NCBI GenBank assembly: GCA_963742345.1
Contig: CAVULO010000007.1
Coordinates: 124,001 to 188,000 of the forward strand
DNA: 64,000 nt
Source of the DNA: Pseudolabrys sp963742345
GTDB lineage: Bacteria > Pseudomonadota > Alphaproteobacteria > Rhizobiales > Xanthobacteraceae
Direction of reading: 5' to 3'
Shown: positions 24,522 to 32,888 of the stretch, in pieces
How the letters are laid out: each line of letters begins with the position of its first letter
How positions within the stretch are numbered: position 1 is the first letter of the stretch
Translations under genes and position numbers: made by a program
Notes under the pieces: generated by a model
What the model saw: the letters and a program-made list of their open reading frames with translations, nothing else
Databases searched by the model: none
Told to the model about the DNA's origin: nothing

Positions 24522-25335
24522 GATCCCGCCCCGCAATTTCTGCTTGCCAGGGTGCGACAGTGCGTTCCACGAAGCCGATCAGCCAATTCAATCCGACGGC
24601 CATTACCATCAGAATGATGATCGGGACAAACATGGTGGCAGTGTCGAAATTGTTGGCGGAATTGATGATCACCGCGCCTAGTCCGGAAATGGTCGTGAAA
24701 AATTCCGCAATAACCATGGCCACCACCGCGCGGCCAACGGCAAGGCGAATGCCAGCCATGATGTAAGGCAACGTCGCCGGTAACACGATACGCCGAAGGA
24801 TTACGATGTCAGGTGCAACGAAAGATTTTCCTACCTCGATCAGCGTCTTCGGCACGGCGACGACCCCGAGCCAGGTATTGATGCAGATGGGAAACAGCGC
24901 CATCAGAAACACAACCGCGACCTTGACGGCAAAGCCGAGGCCGAGCCACAGGATCAGCAGAGGCACCAGCGCAACCAGCGGCATAGCGTAACCGGCGGTG
25001 ACGTAGATGCCGAGCGCGGCTTCTGCAACGCGAAAACCGCCGATCAGCAGGCCAAGCGGTACGCCAATCAAGATCGCGAGGGCGTAGCCGAGCAGGAAGG
25101 GCCGCAAGGATTCATAAAGTGCCGACCACAATTGACCGGTGATCAGCAGTTCCCAAAAAGCAACCGCTATGGCCGATGGATAAGAGCCGAAAACAGGATT
25201 CACGCGGCGGCCGAATATCTCCCACAGGATCAACATGATCGCGATGGAAGCGAGCGTGATCACCCAGCGCGGCAGCGGCTTGCGCTCGGCCGGTTCGACC
25301 ACAGGCGGCGCCTTGTTGTCGGCCAGATCCACCAT
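24514..25335 (-). CDS. ABC transporter permease, SsuC-like
   Basis: 273-aa BPD_transp_1 permease with a cytoplasmic N-terminal stretch rich in Pro/Lys (KAPPVVEPAERKPLPRW) and six hydrophobic helices. The coupling loop is around VGKSFVAPDIVILRRIVLPATLPY. It overlaps the ATPase gene by one base (stop/start TAATG type). It provides the channel for the third SsuABC-like system in the window. Ligand unknown. Confidence 0.92.
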   Translation of the reverse strand: MVDLADNKAPPVVEPAERKPLPRWVITLASIAIMLILWEIFGRRVNPVFGSYPSAIAVAFWELLITGQLWSALYESLRPFLLGYALAILIGVPLGLLIGGFRVAEAALGIYVTAGYAMPLVALVPLLILWLGLGFAVKVAVVFLMALFPICINTWLGVVAVPKTLIEVGKSFVAPDIVILRRIVLPATLPYIMAGIRLAVGRAVVAMVIAEFFTTISGLGAVIINSANNFDTATMFVPIIILMVMAVGLNWLIGFVERTVAPWQAEIAGRDRE

Positions 25336-26114
25336 TAGTGCACCGTGCCGCCGTCGTGTATTGCGCGCCAGACCTTGTAGCGCGTCTCGGCGAATTCCGG
25401 CGTGCCTCGCACAACACCAAGATCGGGACGCGGACGCTTGAGCGGCACCTCCATGATCTCGTGCACCCGGCCGTTCTTCATAACCACGATGCGATCGGCG
25501 ATCAGCACCGCTTCGTCGAGGTCATGAGTGACGAACAGGATCGTCTTGCGGGTTCGCGCATGGATGTCCAAAAGTTCGCCCTGAAGCGATTCCCGGGTCT
25601 GCGCGTCGAGCGCACCGAATGGCTCGTCCATCAACAGGACCTTGGGGTCAATGGCGAGCGCGCGTGCAATGCCGACGCGTTGTTTCATGCCGCCGGATAG
25701 CTGATGCGGACGGCGATTCTGCGAATCTTTCAGTCCCACCAGCTGCAGATATTTCTCGGCGGTCTCGCGCAGCGGCGCACCCCGGACGCCCTTCATTTCC
25801 AGGCCAAACATCACATTCTGCAAAGCAGAGAGCCAGGGCAGCAACTCGGCATGCTGGAACACCATGCCACGATCGTAACCGCAGCCATTGACCTCGCGTC
25901 CGTCTACGGTGACTCGGCCGCCACTCGACGGATCGAGGCCCATGGCGACGCGCAGCGCCGTCGTTTTGCCGCAGCCGGACGGGCCGATCAGCGCGACGAT
26001 CTCGCCGTCCTTGACCGTAAAGCTGACCCGGTCGAGCGCCTGCACGTGATGCAACTCGCCATCCACGCGCAGTGAAAAGCGTTTGGACACGTCGAGGAAA
26101 GTCACCTCACCCAT
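25335..26114 (-). CDS. ABC transporter ATP-binding protein, SsuB-like
   Basis: 259-aa ABC ATPase: Walker A GPSGCGKTT (about 43-51), Q-loop FQHAELLPWLS, signature LSGGMKQRVGIARAL (about 140), Walker B VLLMDEPFGALD, His switch FVTHDLDEA. The order on the minus strand is binding protein, ATPase, permease. A perfect palindrome AATTTGCAAATT (26123-26134) lies in the 26-nt gap to the binding-protein gene. It powers the adjacent permease. Confidence 0.93.
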   Translation of the reverse strand: MGEVTFLDVSKRFSLRVDGELHHVQALDRVSFTVKDGEIVALIGPSGCGKTTALRVAMGLDPSSGGRVTVDGREVNGCGYDRGMVFQHAELLPWLSALQNVMFGLEMKGVRGAPLRETAEKYLQLVGLKDSQNRRPHQLSGGMKQRVGIARALAIDPKVLLMDEPFGALDAQTRESLQGELLDIHARTRKTILFVTHDLDEAVLIADRIVVMKNGRVHEIMEVPLKRPRPDLGVVRGTPEFAETRYKVWRAIHDGGTVH

Positions 26115-26140
26115 TCAATTCTCCAATTTGCAAATTGCGC

Positions 26141-27133
26141 TCAGTGACCGACGACTTGCAGCGCCCTTTCGCGATACTCGGGCGCGGTGACGGTCTTCAG
26201 GTCAAGTGGCGCCTTCAGTCTGCCTGCTTTCACCATCTGATCCTGGATCCATTGGATTTTCTCCGCCGGCAACGGCAGCGTCGGATCAACAGCATGGTGC
26301 TGGACGGCATCATCATAAACGAAGGCGGCGCGTGGGTCATCGGCTTTCGCGTGGTTGAGCTCGCGTGTCAGAGCAATGGTCTCGTCCCGATGCGAGAGTG
26401 CAAAACGCAACGCGCTCATTTCGGCGGCAAGAAATTTCACGGCATCATCGCCTCGCTCGGCCAGGATCTTCGCGGTGGACACCATGCACACCCGCAGAAA
26501 ATTCGGAACAGCGTCGCGGCCGGCAACCAGCAGATGAATGTTCTTTGGCACTACCGGCTGATATTCATTCGACACGACTGCGGCGTCGACCACCCCGCCG
26601 ATCAGCGCCTGGTAACGGTCGTTATCGCTACCGATTGCGGCGAGCTTCACTTCGGTGTCGGAGATGCCGAATTTCGCCAGCGCCGACCGCGCCAGCATGT
26701 CGGGCATGGAATTCGGTGCCGACACCGCGATCTGCTTGCCCTTGAGATCCTCCACTTTGGCGATCTTTTCATTGGCATAGATGCCATGCGGCACCACCAC
26801 CCAATGGCAGCCGAGCAGCTTTACATCGCCACCTTTGGAGTCCGCAGCAAACACGCCTTGCGGCCCGCCTTCGAAACTATCGAGCTCGCCGGCGATCAAC
26901 GCCTTCAGGGCGAGCTGGTCGTCCTTGAATTGCGAGATTTCGAGCTTGAGGCCCTGTTTCTTAGCAAAGTCGCGCGTCGATACCATCAGGAAGATGCCCG
27001 CGTCCGACTTGGCGTTGATCAAACCGTGCTTCCAGACCTTTTCCTGCGCGGCGGCAGGAGTGGACAAGGCGGCAAAGATCGCAGCGACCACAGTTGTGCC
27101 AATAGCGACCTTCTTGGACGCAGCGATGCGCAT
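26141..27133 (-). CDS. ABC transporter substrate-binding protein, SsuA-like
   Basis: 330-aa NMT1/SsuA-family binding protein with Sec signal peptide (MRIAASKKVAIGTTVVAAIF, cleavage near PAAAQE). Features: KKQGLKLEISQFKDDQLALK, ELDSFEGGPQGVF, DLKGKQIAVSAPNSMPDMLA and a YQALIGGVVDAAVVS segment. It is first in a leftward operon with the ATPase and permease. It is only distantly similar to the binding proteins at 6.2 kb and 21 kb, so it probably takes a different ligand. Confidence 0.92.
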   Translation of the reverse strand: MRIAASKKVAIGTTVVAAIFAALSTPAAAQEKVWKHGLINAKSDAGIFLMVSTRDFAKKQGLKLEISQFKDDQLALKALIAGELDSFEGGPQGVFAADSKGGDVKLLGCHWVVVPHGIYANEKIAKVEDLKGKQIAVSAPNSMPDMLARSALAKFGISDTEVKLAAIGSDNDRYQALIGGVVDAAVVSNEYQPVVPKNIHLLVAGRDAVPNFLRVCMVSTAKILAERGDDAVKFLAAEMSALRFALSHRDETIALTRELNHAKADDPRAAFVYDDAVQHHAVDPTLPLPAEKIQWIQDQMVKAGRLKAPLDLKTVTAPEYRERALQVVGH

Positions 27134-27290
27134 GGGCGAAGTTCCTCCCTGGACGCCAGTTCCTTATGGCTTCTAATCGGGCCGTTATTCCAGCGATCTT
27201 AACATCAATTTTATCGCCGCGGGGCGTTCCCAAAACCAGTGTGCGGGACTAGCCTTTGGTCCGCAAGCGTCGGCACAAGACGCATCCGTG

Positions 27291-27322
27291 AGGGGCCGGT
27301 CGGCCGTAAGCCACCGGCCCCT
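27291..27322. promoter_or_regulatory. Strong hairpin in divergent intergenic region, 5' of the oxidoreductase genes
   Basis: AGGGGCCGGT at 27291-27300 is the exact complement of ACCGGCCCCT at 27313-27322, with a small inner GGC-CGTAA-GCC stem. It ends 26 nt before the ATG of the 2Fe-2S subunit. It could be a leader hairpin, a dispersed repeat, or an insulator between the divergent units. No riboswitch family is recognisable. Confidence 0.4.
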
Positions 27323-27348
27323 ACAATTGGTTCAGGGAGCTGAACGCT

Positions 27349-27816
27349 ATGACCCAACGCTTCACACTTACTGTCAACGGCAAGTCCCACACCGTTAACG
27401 CCGATCCGGACACGCCGTTGCTCTATGCACTGCGCGACGATCTCGGGCTTAATAATCCGCATTTCGGTTGTGGGCTGGCACAATGCGGCGCTTGCACCGT
27501 GCATCTCGATGGCCAGCCGACGCGGTCCTGCATCACTGCGATCTCGGCCGTCGGCGAGGCCAAAATCACAACGCTCGCGGGACTTGGCACGCCCGAGAAA
27601 CCGCACCCGCTACAGACCGCCTATATTGAAGAGCAGGTGCCGCAATGCGGCTATTGCATCAATGGCTGGCTCATGACCGCCGCCGCTTTCCTGCGCGATA
27701 AGAAAAAACCGAGTGACGCCGAAATCAAGGACGCGCTCTCCGGCTTGAAGTGCCGCTGCGGCACGCACATCAGCATTCTCAAAGCGGTCAAGCGCGCCGC
27801 CGAAATGATGGGTTGA
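27349..27816 (+). CDS. (2Fe-2S)-binding small subunit of a molybdenum hydroxylase (IorA-like)
   Basis: 155-aa xanthine-oxidase-family iron-sulfur subunit. The plant-type ferredoxin cluster ligands are in FGCGLAQCGACTVHLDG with a further Cys in SCITA (about 40-62), and the second cluster in CGYCINGW and CRCGTH (about 102-141). It transfers electrons from the molybdopterin subunit encoded 12 nt downstream to an external acceptor. The pairing with a Tat-signal large subunit and absence of an FAD subunit is the two-subunit isoquinoline 1-oxidoreductase (IorAB) arrangement. Substrate is likely an N-heterocycle or aldehyde. Confidence 0.93.
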   Translation: MTQRFTLTVNGKSHTVNADPDTPLLYALRDDLGLNNPHFGCGLAQCGACTVHLDGQPTRSCITAISAVGEAKITTLAGLGTPEKPHPLQTAYIEEQVPQCGYCINGWLMTAAAFLRDKKKPSDAEIKDALSGLKCRCGTHISILKAVKRAAEMMG

Positions 27817-27827
27817 GGGAGAACGCC

Positions 27828-30125
27828 ATGACAAAATTTGAAAAAGCTTCTTCGGTCTCCCGCCGGTCGGTACTGCTCGGCGGTGGCGCGCTGGTGGTCT
27901 CGATCGGTGCGGCCGTCTCACTGGAAACTGTGCTGTCGATCGGCAAGGCTTATGCGCAGGGCGCAAAGCCGCCGCTGACGCCCGATCAACTGTCCTCCTA
28001 CATCGCCGTCAACGCCGACGGCAGCGTGGCAGCCTATTTCGGCAAGATGGACATGGGCCATGGGCTGCATGTCGCTATCGGCCAGATCGTCGCGGAAGAA
28101 CTCGACGTTCCGTTCAAGAGCGTCAAGGTCATCATGGCCGACACCGCCACGTCGGTGAACCAAGGCGGTGCCTCCGGCTCGACCGGCATTCAAAACGGTG
28201 GCAAGCAAATGCGGATGGCAGCGGCGGAAGCGCGTCGCGTGCTGGTCGAAATGGCGGCGAACCAGCTGTCCGTGCCGGCCGACAAGCTCGTCGTCACTGA
28301 CGGCATCGTAAGCGCAATCAACACTGACATTAAAGGCGCTACCACTGGTTTATCCTATAAGGAGCTAGTCGGCGGCAAATACTTCAACGTTCAGCTCGAC
28401 TGGAACAAGCAATACGGCAACACACTCTACGCGCCTGGTAAGGCACAGCCGAAAAAACCGAGCGAGCACAAAATAGTCGGTCAGCCGATCAAGCGCGAAG
28501 ACGTTGCGCCAAAAGTTTTCGCTATCGAAGACTTTGTCACCGACGTGAAGGTGCCCGGCATGGTGCATGGGCGGATGATCCGTCCGGCCGTCGCCGGCGC
28601 AGTGCCAACAAAGGTGGACGAAAGCGCGATCAAGGATATCCCCGGGGCAAAAGTCGTCTGGGACAAGGGCTTCCTTGGCGTGGTTGCCGACAAAGAATGG
28701 GATGCCATTCAGGCCGCACAGAAGCTCAAGGTTGAATGGTCTCAGGTTGACGCACCGTTCCCCGAGCAGGCTTCGCTTTATGACCACATCCGCAAAGCGA
28801 GCGTACGCAAGCGAAGCGTCGATAAAGAAAACGGGAATGTCGACGACGCCTTCAAGACCGCCGCGAAAGTGATCGAGGCCGAGTACGAATGGCCATTCCA
28901 GTCGCATGCCAGCATGGGCCCGGCCTGCGCGCTGGTTGAGATCAAGGACGGTAACGTCACTTGCTGGAGTGGGACGCAGAAATCCCACTTTGTGCAGGAG
29001 GGGCTGGCCCTGACCCTCAATATGCCACTCGACAAAATTCGGGTGATCTGGGCGGGCGGCCCTGGCTCCTATGGACGCAACGATGCCGACGACTGCGCGA
29101 TGGATGCAGCCGTGCTTGCAAAAGCGGTCGGCAAGCCGGTGCGGCTGCAATACATGCGCGACCAGGGCACTGGCTGGGATCCGAAGGGCCCGGCCTCCAT
29201 CCACAAGGCGCGCGCGGCGCTCGACGCCCAAGGCAAGGTCATTGCTTACGAGTTCAACAGCAAGGGCTTCTCGCGTGTGGACGTCAATACCAACGGCGGC
29301 AAACCGCACGACACGCTGGCGGGACAAACCCTCGGCGTGGCGCTGAAATCCGGCGACGGCTTCGGCGTGCCGGCGGAATCCTACGCCTTCGACAACAAGC
29401 AGTTGTCATGGGAAACGATCCCGCCGCTGCTGGACCGCTCATCACCCTTGCGCAGCGCGCACTTGCGCGATCCGGTCGGACCGCAGATCCACTTCGCGAG
29501 TGAATCTTTCATCGACGAGGTGGCTGCTGCGGTAAACGCTGACCCGATCGAATTTCGGCTGCGCCACATCAAGGAGCCACGCGACGTTGCCGTGATCAAA
29601 GCGGCGGCGGAGACGGCGAAATGGGAGACGCGGGCCTCGCCGCGCCGCGACCAGAGCGGAAACAAGGTTTCCGGCCGCGGCATTGCGTATTCGCAAAGAA
29701 ACGGCACACGCGTCGCGATCGTTGCCGAAGTCGATATCGACCGCTCAACCGGCAAGATCTGGGCGCGCAAGTTCACTGTGGCCCACGATTGCGGGCAGAT
29801 CATCAATCCCGACGGATTGGTGAAATGCATCGAAGGCAACATCGTTCAGGGCGTGAGCCGTACGCTTTGGGAGGAAGTCACCTTTGACCGCAAATCGGTG
29901 ACCAGCGTGGACTGGCTGACCTATCCGATTCTCGATATCACGGAGACGCCAGCCGAAGTAAACGTCGTGCTGATAAATCATCCGGAAATCGCGCCAAGCG
30001 GTGCCGGTGAGCCGTCGATCCGGCCCGTGGCGGCAGCCATTGCCAACGCCATCTTCGACGCCACCGGCGTGCGCATCCGCCGCGTGCCATTCTCACCGGA
30101 TCGGGTGAAGTCGGCGCTGTCGTAA
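27828..30125 (+). CDS. Molybdopterin-binding large subunit of a molybdenum hydroxylase (IorB-like)
   Basis: 765-aa large subunit. ATG 27828 with GGGAGA upstream gives a Tat signal (SRRSVLLGGGALVVSIGAAV); a longer frame upstream is just the small-subunit sequence out of frame. Typical parts: MDMGHGLHVAIGQIVAEELD, GGASGSTGIQNGGKQMR, SHASMGPACALVEI, AGGPGSYGRNDADD (Mo-cofactor loop, in place of GGGFGxK) and the active-site Glu in PSGAGEPSIRP near residue 727. The Tat signal suggests a periplasmic enzyme. With the upstream subunit it should hydroxylate a heteroaromatic ring or oxidise an aldehyde. A hairpin follows the stop. Confidence 0.92.
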   Translation: MTKFEKASSVSRRSVLLGGGALVVSIGAAVSLETVLSIGKAYAQGAKPPLTPDQLSSYIAVNADGSVAAYFGKMDMGHGLHVAIGQIVAEELDVPFKSVKVIMADTATSVNQGGASGSTGIQNGGKQMRMAAAEARRVLVEMAANQLSVPADKLVVTDGIVSAINTDIKGATTGLSYKELVGGKYFNVQLDWNKQYGNTLYAPGKAQPKKPSEHKIVGQPIKREDVAPKVFAIEDFVTDVKVPGMVHGRMIRPAVAGAVPTKVDESAIKDIPGAKVVWDKGFLGVVADKEWDAIQAAQKLKVEWSQVDAPFPEQASLYDHIRKASVRKRSVDKENGNVDDAFKTAAKVIEAEYEWPFQSHASMGPACALVEIKDGNVTCWSGTQKSHFVQEGLALTLNMPLDKIRVIWAGGPGSYGRNDADDCAMDAAVLAKAVGKPVRLQYMRDQGTGWDPKGPASIHKARAALDAQGKVIAYEFNSKGFSRVDVNTNGGKPHDTLAGQTLGVALKSGDGFGVPAESYAFDNKQLSWETIPPLLDRSSPLRSAHLRDPVGPQIHFASESFIDEVAAAVNADPIEFRLRHIKEPRDVAVIKAAAETAKWETRASPRRDQSGNKVSGRGIAYSQRNGTRVAIVAEVDIDRSTGKIWARKFTVAHDCGQIINPDGLVKCIEGNIVQGVSRTLWEEVTFDRKSVTSVDWLTYPILDITETPAEVNVVLINHPEIAPSGAGEPSIRPVAAAIANAIFDATGVRIRRVPFSPDRVKSALS

Positions 30126-30147
30126 AATCTGCGCCGCGGCAATCGCG

Positions 30148-30177
30148 CTTCCCCCCTCCCTTGCGGGAGAGGGGAAG
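30148..30177. repeat. Palindromic repeat / possible bidirectional terminator
   Basis: CTTCCCC-C-CTCCC-TTGC-GGGAG-A-GGGGAAG: a 12-bp stem with one C/A mismatch between two convergent genes. A degenerate copy is at 3000-3040. There is no T tract. It may be a dispersed repeat that doubles as a transcript end. Confidence 0.55.
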
Positions 30178-30192
30178 AATGCGTGGCAATGC

Positions 30193-31110
30193 TCAGGCCG
30201 GTGCCAGCCGTTTAATACTATCTCGCGCCGCCTTGATGATCTCTGGCACCGCGGCATCGTTACCCGGCGCCATGATGTGGACGCCAGCCACGAACGGCAC
30301 GTCCGTCAGTTCCCGCACGATGTCGATGCAGATGCGGCGGCCTTCCGCTGCCGGATCGCTCGCGCGCTCCATGCGATCAATCAGCGCATCCGGAATCACG
30401 GCACCGAACAGCTTCTCCTTGATCCAGCGCGCTGACTTCGCCGAGCGCAGCGGCACAACGCCAATCAACACTGACAGCTTGTCGGTCACGCCGTGCTCGG
30501 CGAGGCGCGCCATGTAGCGGCGCACCACGCCCGCATCCATACAGAATTGCGTCTGCACGAATTGCGCGCCGGCATCGACCTTGGCTTGCAGTCCGGCCGG
30601 CCGCCATCCGGAGGCCGGATCGATCGGATTGTCGGCGCTGCCGAGGAAGAAATCGGCCCGGCCCGTGACCTTGCGTCCGCTGGGCAGCTCGCCAGCGTCA
30701 CGAAGCCGCCGCGCCGTCTCGAGAAGGGAGCGCGGATCGAGATCAAATACCGGCTTGGCGTCCGGCTGGTCGCCGGCGCTCGGATCGTCGCCGCGCAGCA
30801 TCAGCAGGTTGCGCACGCCTGAAGCCGCCGCGCTCAGTAGATCGCTCTGCAAGGCGATACGATTGCGGTCACGGCAGGTGAGCTGAAGAATGGGCTCGAT
30901 GCCTTGCTCCACAAGCATTGCAACGGCGGTGACCGCGCCAAGATGAGGCCGCGCGCCAGCGCCATCGGTGATATTAACGGCATCGGCAAGGCCCTTCAGC
31001 GGCAATGCTTTGGCCAACAGTTCCGCGCGATCGACCGACACCGGCGGCGTCACTTCCGCGGTGATCACAAAGCGCTTGGCGCGCAGCATGTCTTGCAGGG
31101 TCGCTGGCAT
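30193..31110 (-). CDS. Methylenetetrahydrofolate reductase family protein (MetF-like)
   Basis: 305-aa MTHFR TIM barrel. The N-terminus FVITAEVTPPVSVD carries the conserved catalytic Glu (E19); NITDG, LQLTCRDRNRIALQSDLL and the FAD-binding LLMLRGDDP (about 115-123) follow, and GAQFVQTQFCMD is the folate-site strand. It would reduce 5,10-methylene-THF to 5-methyl-THF. The family also includes paralogues working in C1 catabolism and demethylation; the catabolic surroundings and absence of methionine genes allow that. Transcribed leftwards, alone. Confidence 0.9.
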   Translation of the reverse strand: MPATLQDMLRAKRFVITAEVTPPVSVDRAELLAKALPLKGLADAVNITDGAGARPHLGAVTAVAMLVEQGIEPILQLTCRDRNRIALQSDLLSAAASGVRNLLMLRGDDPSAGDQPDAKPVFDLDPRSLLETARRLRDAGELPSGRKVTGRADFFLGSADNPIDPASGWRPAGLQAKVDAGAQFVQTQFCMDAGVVRRYMARLAEHGVTDKLSVLIGVVPLRSAKSARWIKEKLFGAVIPDALIDRMERASDPAAEGRRICIDIVRELTDVPFVAGVHIMAPGNDAAVPEIIKAARDSIKRLAPA

Positions 31111-31200
31111 CTAACCCAAGTCGCAAAATCCAGTGGACGTTGCAAGGGCAACAATGGGAAAAGTGGGCGGTGACAGTACCGCGCAACCGAGCAGGCCACG

Positions 31201-32019
31201 ATGTTTCAGCTGGCGAAATCAGTTGACGAGGTAATTGCGCCGATCGTCGATGGCTGCATGTTGGTCGTGCCGCGCGAAGTTTCCGGCGTGCCAATGGCGG
31301 CGACCCGTGCCCTTATAAGATGCGGCGTGAAGCGATTGCATCTTGTCGCACTACCGACATCGAGTTTGCAGGCCGACCTCCTGATCGGTGCCGGTTGCAT
31401 CGAAACGCTCGAGACAAGTGCAGTGAGCCTCGGCGAGTTTGGTCCCGCCCCGCGCTTTACGGCTGCTGTTACCTCAGGCGCAATTGATATGAAAGATGCC
31501 ACCTGCCCGGCGCTGCATGCTGCCTTGCAAGCGTCCGAAAAAGGCGTGCCGTTTATGCCGCTGCGCGGGCTCATCGGTTCGGATGTCCTGAAATACCGCG
31601 ACGACTGGAAAGTAATCGACAGCCCGTTCGCGAACGGCGATCCGATCGTGCTGCTCCCCGCGATCAAACCTGACGTGGCGCTGATCCACGCGCCAATGGC
31701 GGACCGCTTCGGCAACGTCTGGATCGGGCGCCAGCGCGAACTGGCCACCATGGCGCATGCGTCGGTGAAGACCGTCGCAACCGTGGAAAAAATCCACGAC
31801 GGCAATCTGCTGGACGATCCGACGCTCGCCGCCGGCACGTTGCCGGGTTTCTACGTCGACGGCATCGCACTCGCGGAGCGCGGGGCCTGGCCGCTGGGTC
31901 TGCCGGATTTTTATGGAGCCGATGCCGAATCATCTAACCGAATACGCGCGCATGGCGGCAACGAGCAGGGCTTTGCCGACTATCTGGACAAGTATGTGTA
32001 TGAGAAAAAGGCGGCATAG
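31201..32019 (+). CDS. CoA-transferase alpha subunit (IpdA/glutaconate-type)
   Basis: 272-aa class I CoA-transferase family alpha subunit. Recognisable parts: VDGCMLVVPREVSGVPMAAT at the start (in place of the SGGF loop), LGEFGPAPRFTAAV, PFMPLRGLIGSDVLKY and PDVALIHAPMADRFGNVWI. It pairs with the next gene (21-nt gap), which is the beta subunit. In actinobacterial IpdAB the same architecture hydrolyses a ring in sterol breakdown, while others are true glutaconate or 3-oxoadipate CoA-transferases. Substrate here unknown. Confidence 0.88.
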   Translation: MFQLAKSVDEVIAPIVDGCMLVVPREVSGVPMAATRALIRCGVKRLHLVALPTSSLQADLLIGAGCIETLETSAVSLGEFGPAPRFTAAVTSGAIDMKDATCPALHAALQASEKGVPFMPLRGLIGSDVLKYRDDWKVIDSPFANGDPIVLLPAIKPDVALIHAPMADRFGNVWIGRQRELATMAHASVKTVATVEKIHDGNLLDDPTLAAGTLPGFYVDGIALAERGAWPLGLPDFYGADAESSNRIRAHGGNEQGFADYLDKYVYEKKAA

Positions 32020-32040
32020 CCCGAGCCGGGAGAACCGCGC

Positions 32041-32790
32041 GTGACCGCAAAACAATTCCGCGACGAGGAACTGCTCGCCGACGTGATCGCGCGTCTGATC
32101 GGCGACGTACACCACGTCGCCGTCGGCAATGCTTCGCCCATCCCGGCGACCGCGGCACTGCTGGCACGCGAACGCGGCAAAGGACGGCCTTATGTTTCGC
32201 TGCTGCAAAGCCGCAAGCACAATTTTTTCACCGATGGTGCGCGCGAGCTGTTCGACTGCGCCGGCCAAGGCCGCATTGACGTATTTTTCCTCTCGGGCGG
32301 ACAGATCGACGGACAAGGCAACGTCAATCTCGTGAGCACCGGCGACTACGAGCATCCGAAAGTACGATTCCCCGGCTCGTTCGGCTCTGCCTATCTCTAT
32401 TATGTGGTGCCGAAAGTGATCCTGTTCCGCACCGAGCATTCGCGTCGAACGCTGGTGCCCAAGGTCGATTTCATCAGCGCACCGGGCACAAGCAAAGCCA
32501 ACGTCTATCGCCCGGGCGGACCGATCGCGTTGGTGACCAACCGCTGCCTGTTCAGCTTCGCGGACGGGCACTTCGTGCTGACAAGCGTGCATCCGGGCCA
32601 TACGGTCGAAGAGGTCGTCGAAAACACGGGGTTTGATTTCGAAAGACCGGCCACAGTGCCGCAGACACCGGCGCCCTCGCCCGAGACACTCAAGCTCATG
32701 CGCGAGGTGGTCGCGCCACAGCTGTCGGAGGTCTATCCGCAATTCGCGGCGCAGGTGTTCGGTATAGGCCAGACTGCTTTCGCACGCTGA
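32041..32790 (+). CDS. CoA-transferase beta subunit (IpdB/glutaconate-type)
   Basis: 249-aa beta subunit with GTG start. Family segments: VAVGNASPIPATAALLARER (in parts), FFLSGGQIDGQGNVNLVSTG, PGSFGSAYLYYVVPKVI and LVTNRCLFSF. The classical beta-subunit catalytic Glu in the EN/ExG motif is not evident (position reads GNASPIP), as in IpdB-type hydrolases. It forms a heterotetramer with the upstream subunit and should act on a CoA-activated ring-derived intermediate or transfer CoA. Confidence 0.88.
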   Translation: MTAKQFRDEELLADVIARLIGDVHHVAVGNASPIPATAALLARERGKGRPYVSLLQSRKHNFFTDGARELFDCAGQGRIDVFFLSGGQIDGQGNVNLVSTGDYEHPKVRFPGSFGSAYLYYVVPKVILFRTEHSRRTLVPKVDFISAPGTSKANVYRPGGPIALVTNRCLFSFADGHFVLTSVHPGHTVEEVVENTGFDFERPATVPQTPAPSPETLKLMREVVAPQLSEVYPQFAAQVFGIGQTAFAR

Positions 32791-32888
32791 AAAACCACGC
32801 TCTTCCGGTCACTACACGCGTGGGCTAGTCTGCCGCCCGCGCGGCCAACCGGCCGCAAGCATCATAAGAAACGGAAGGAAGAAGTCCG

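Noticed and set aside
26123..26134. AATTTGCAAATT palindrome as an operator
   Set aside because: It is inside an operon between the binding-protein and ATPase genes, is single copy in the window and short enough to occur by chance.
27291..27348. Possible molybdenum-cofactor riboswitch upstream of the IorAB-like genes
   Set aside because: Only one simple hairpin is present; the multi-helix Moco riboswitch architecture is not recognisable.
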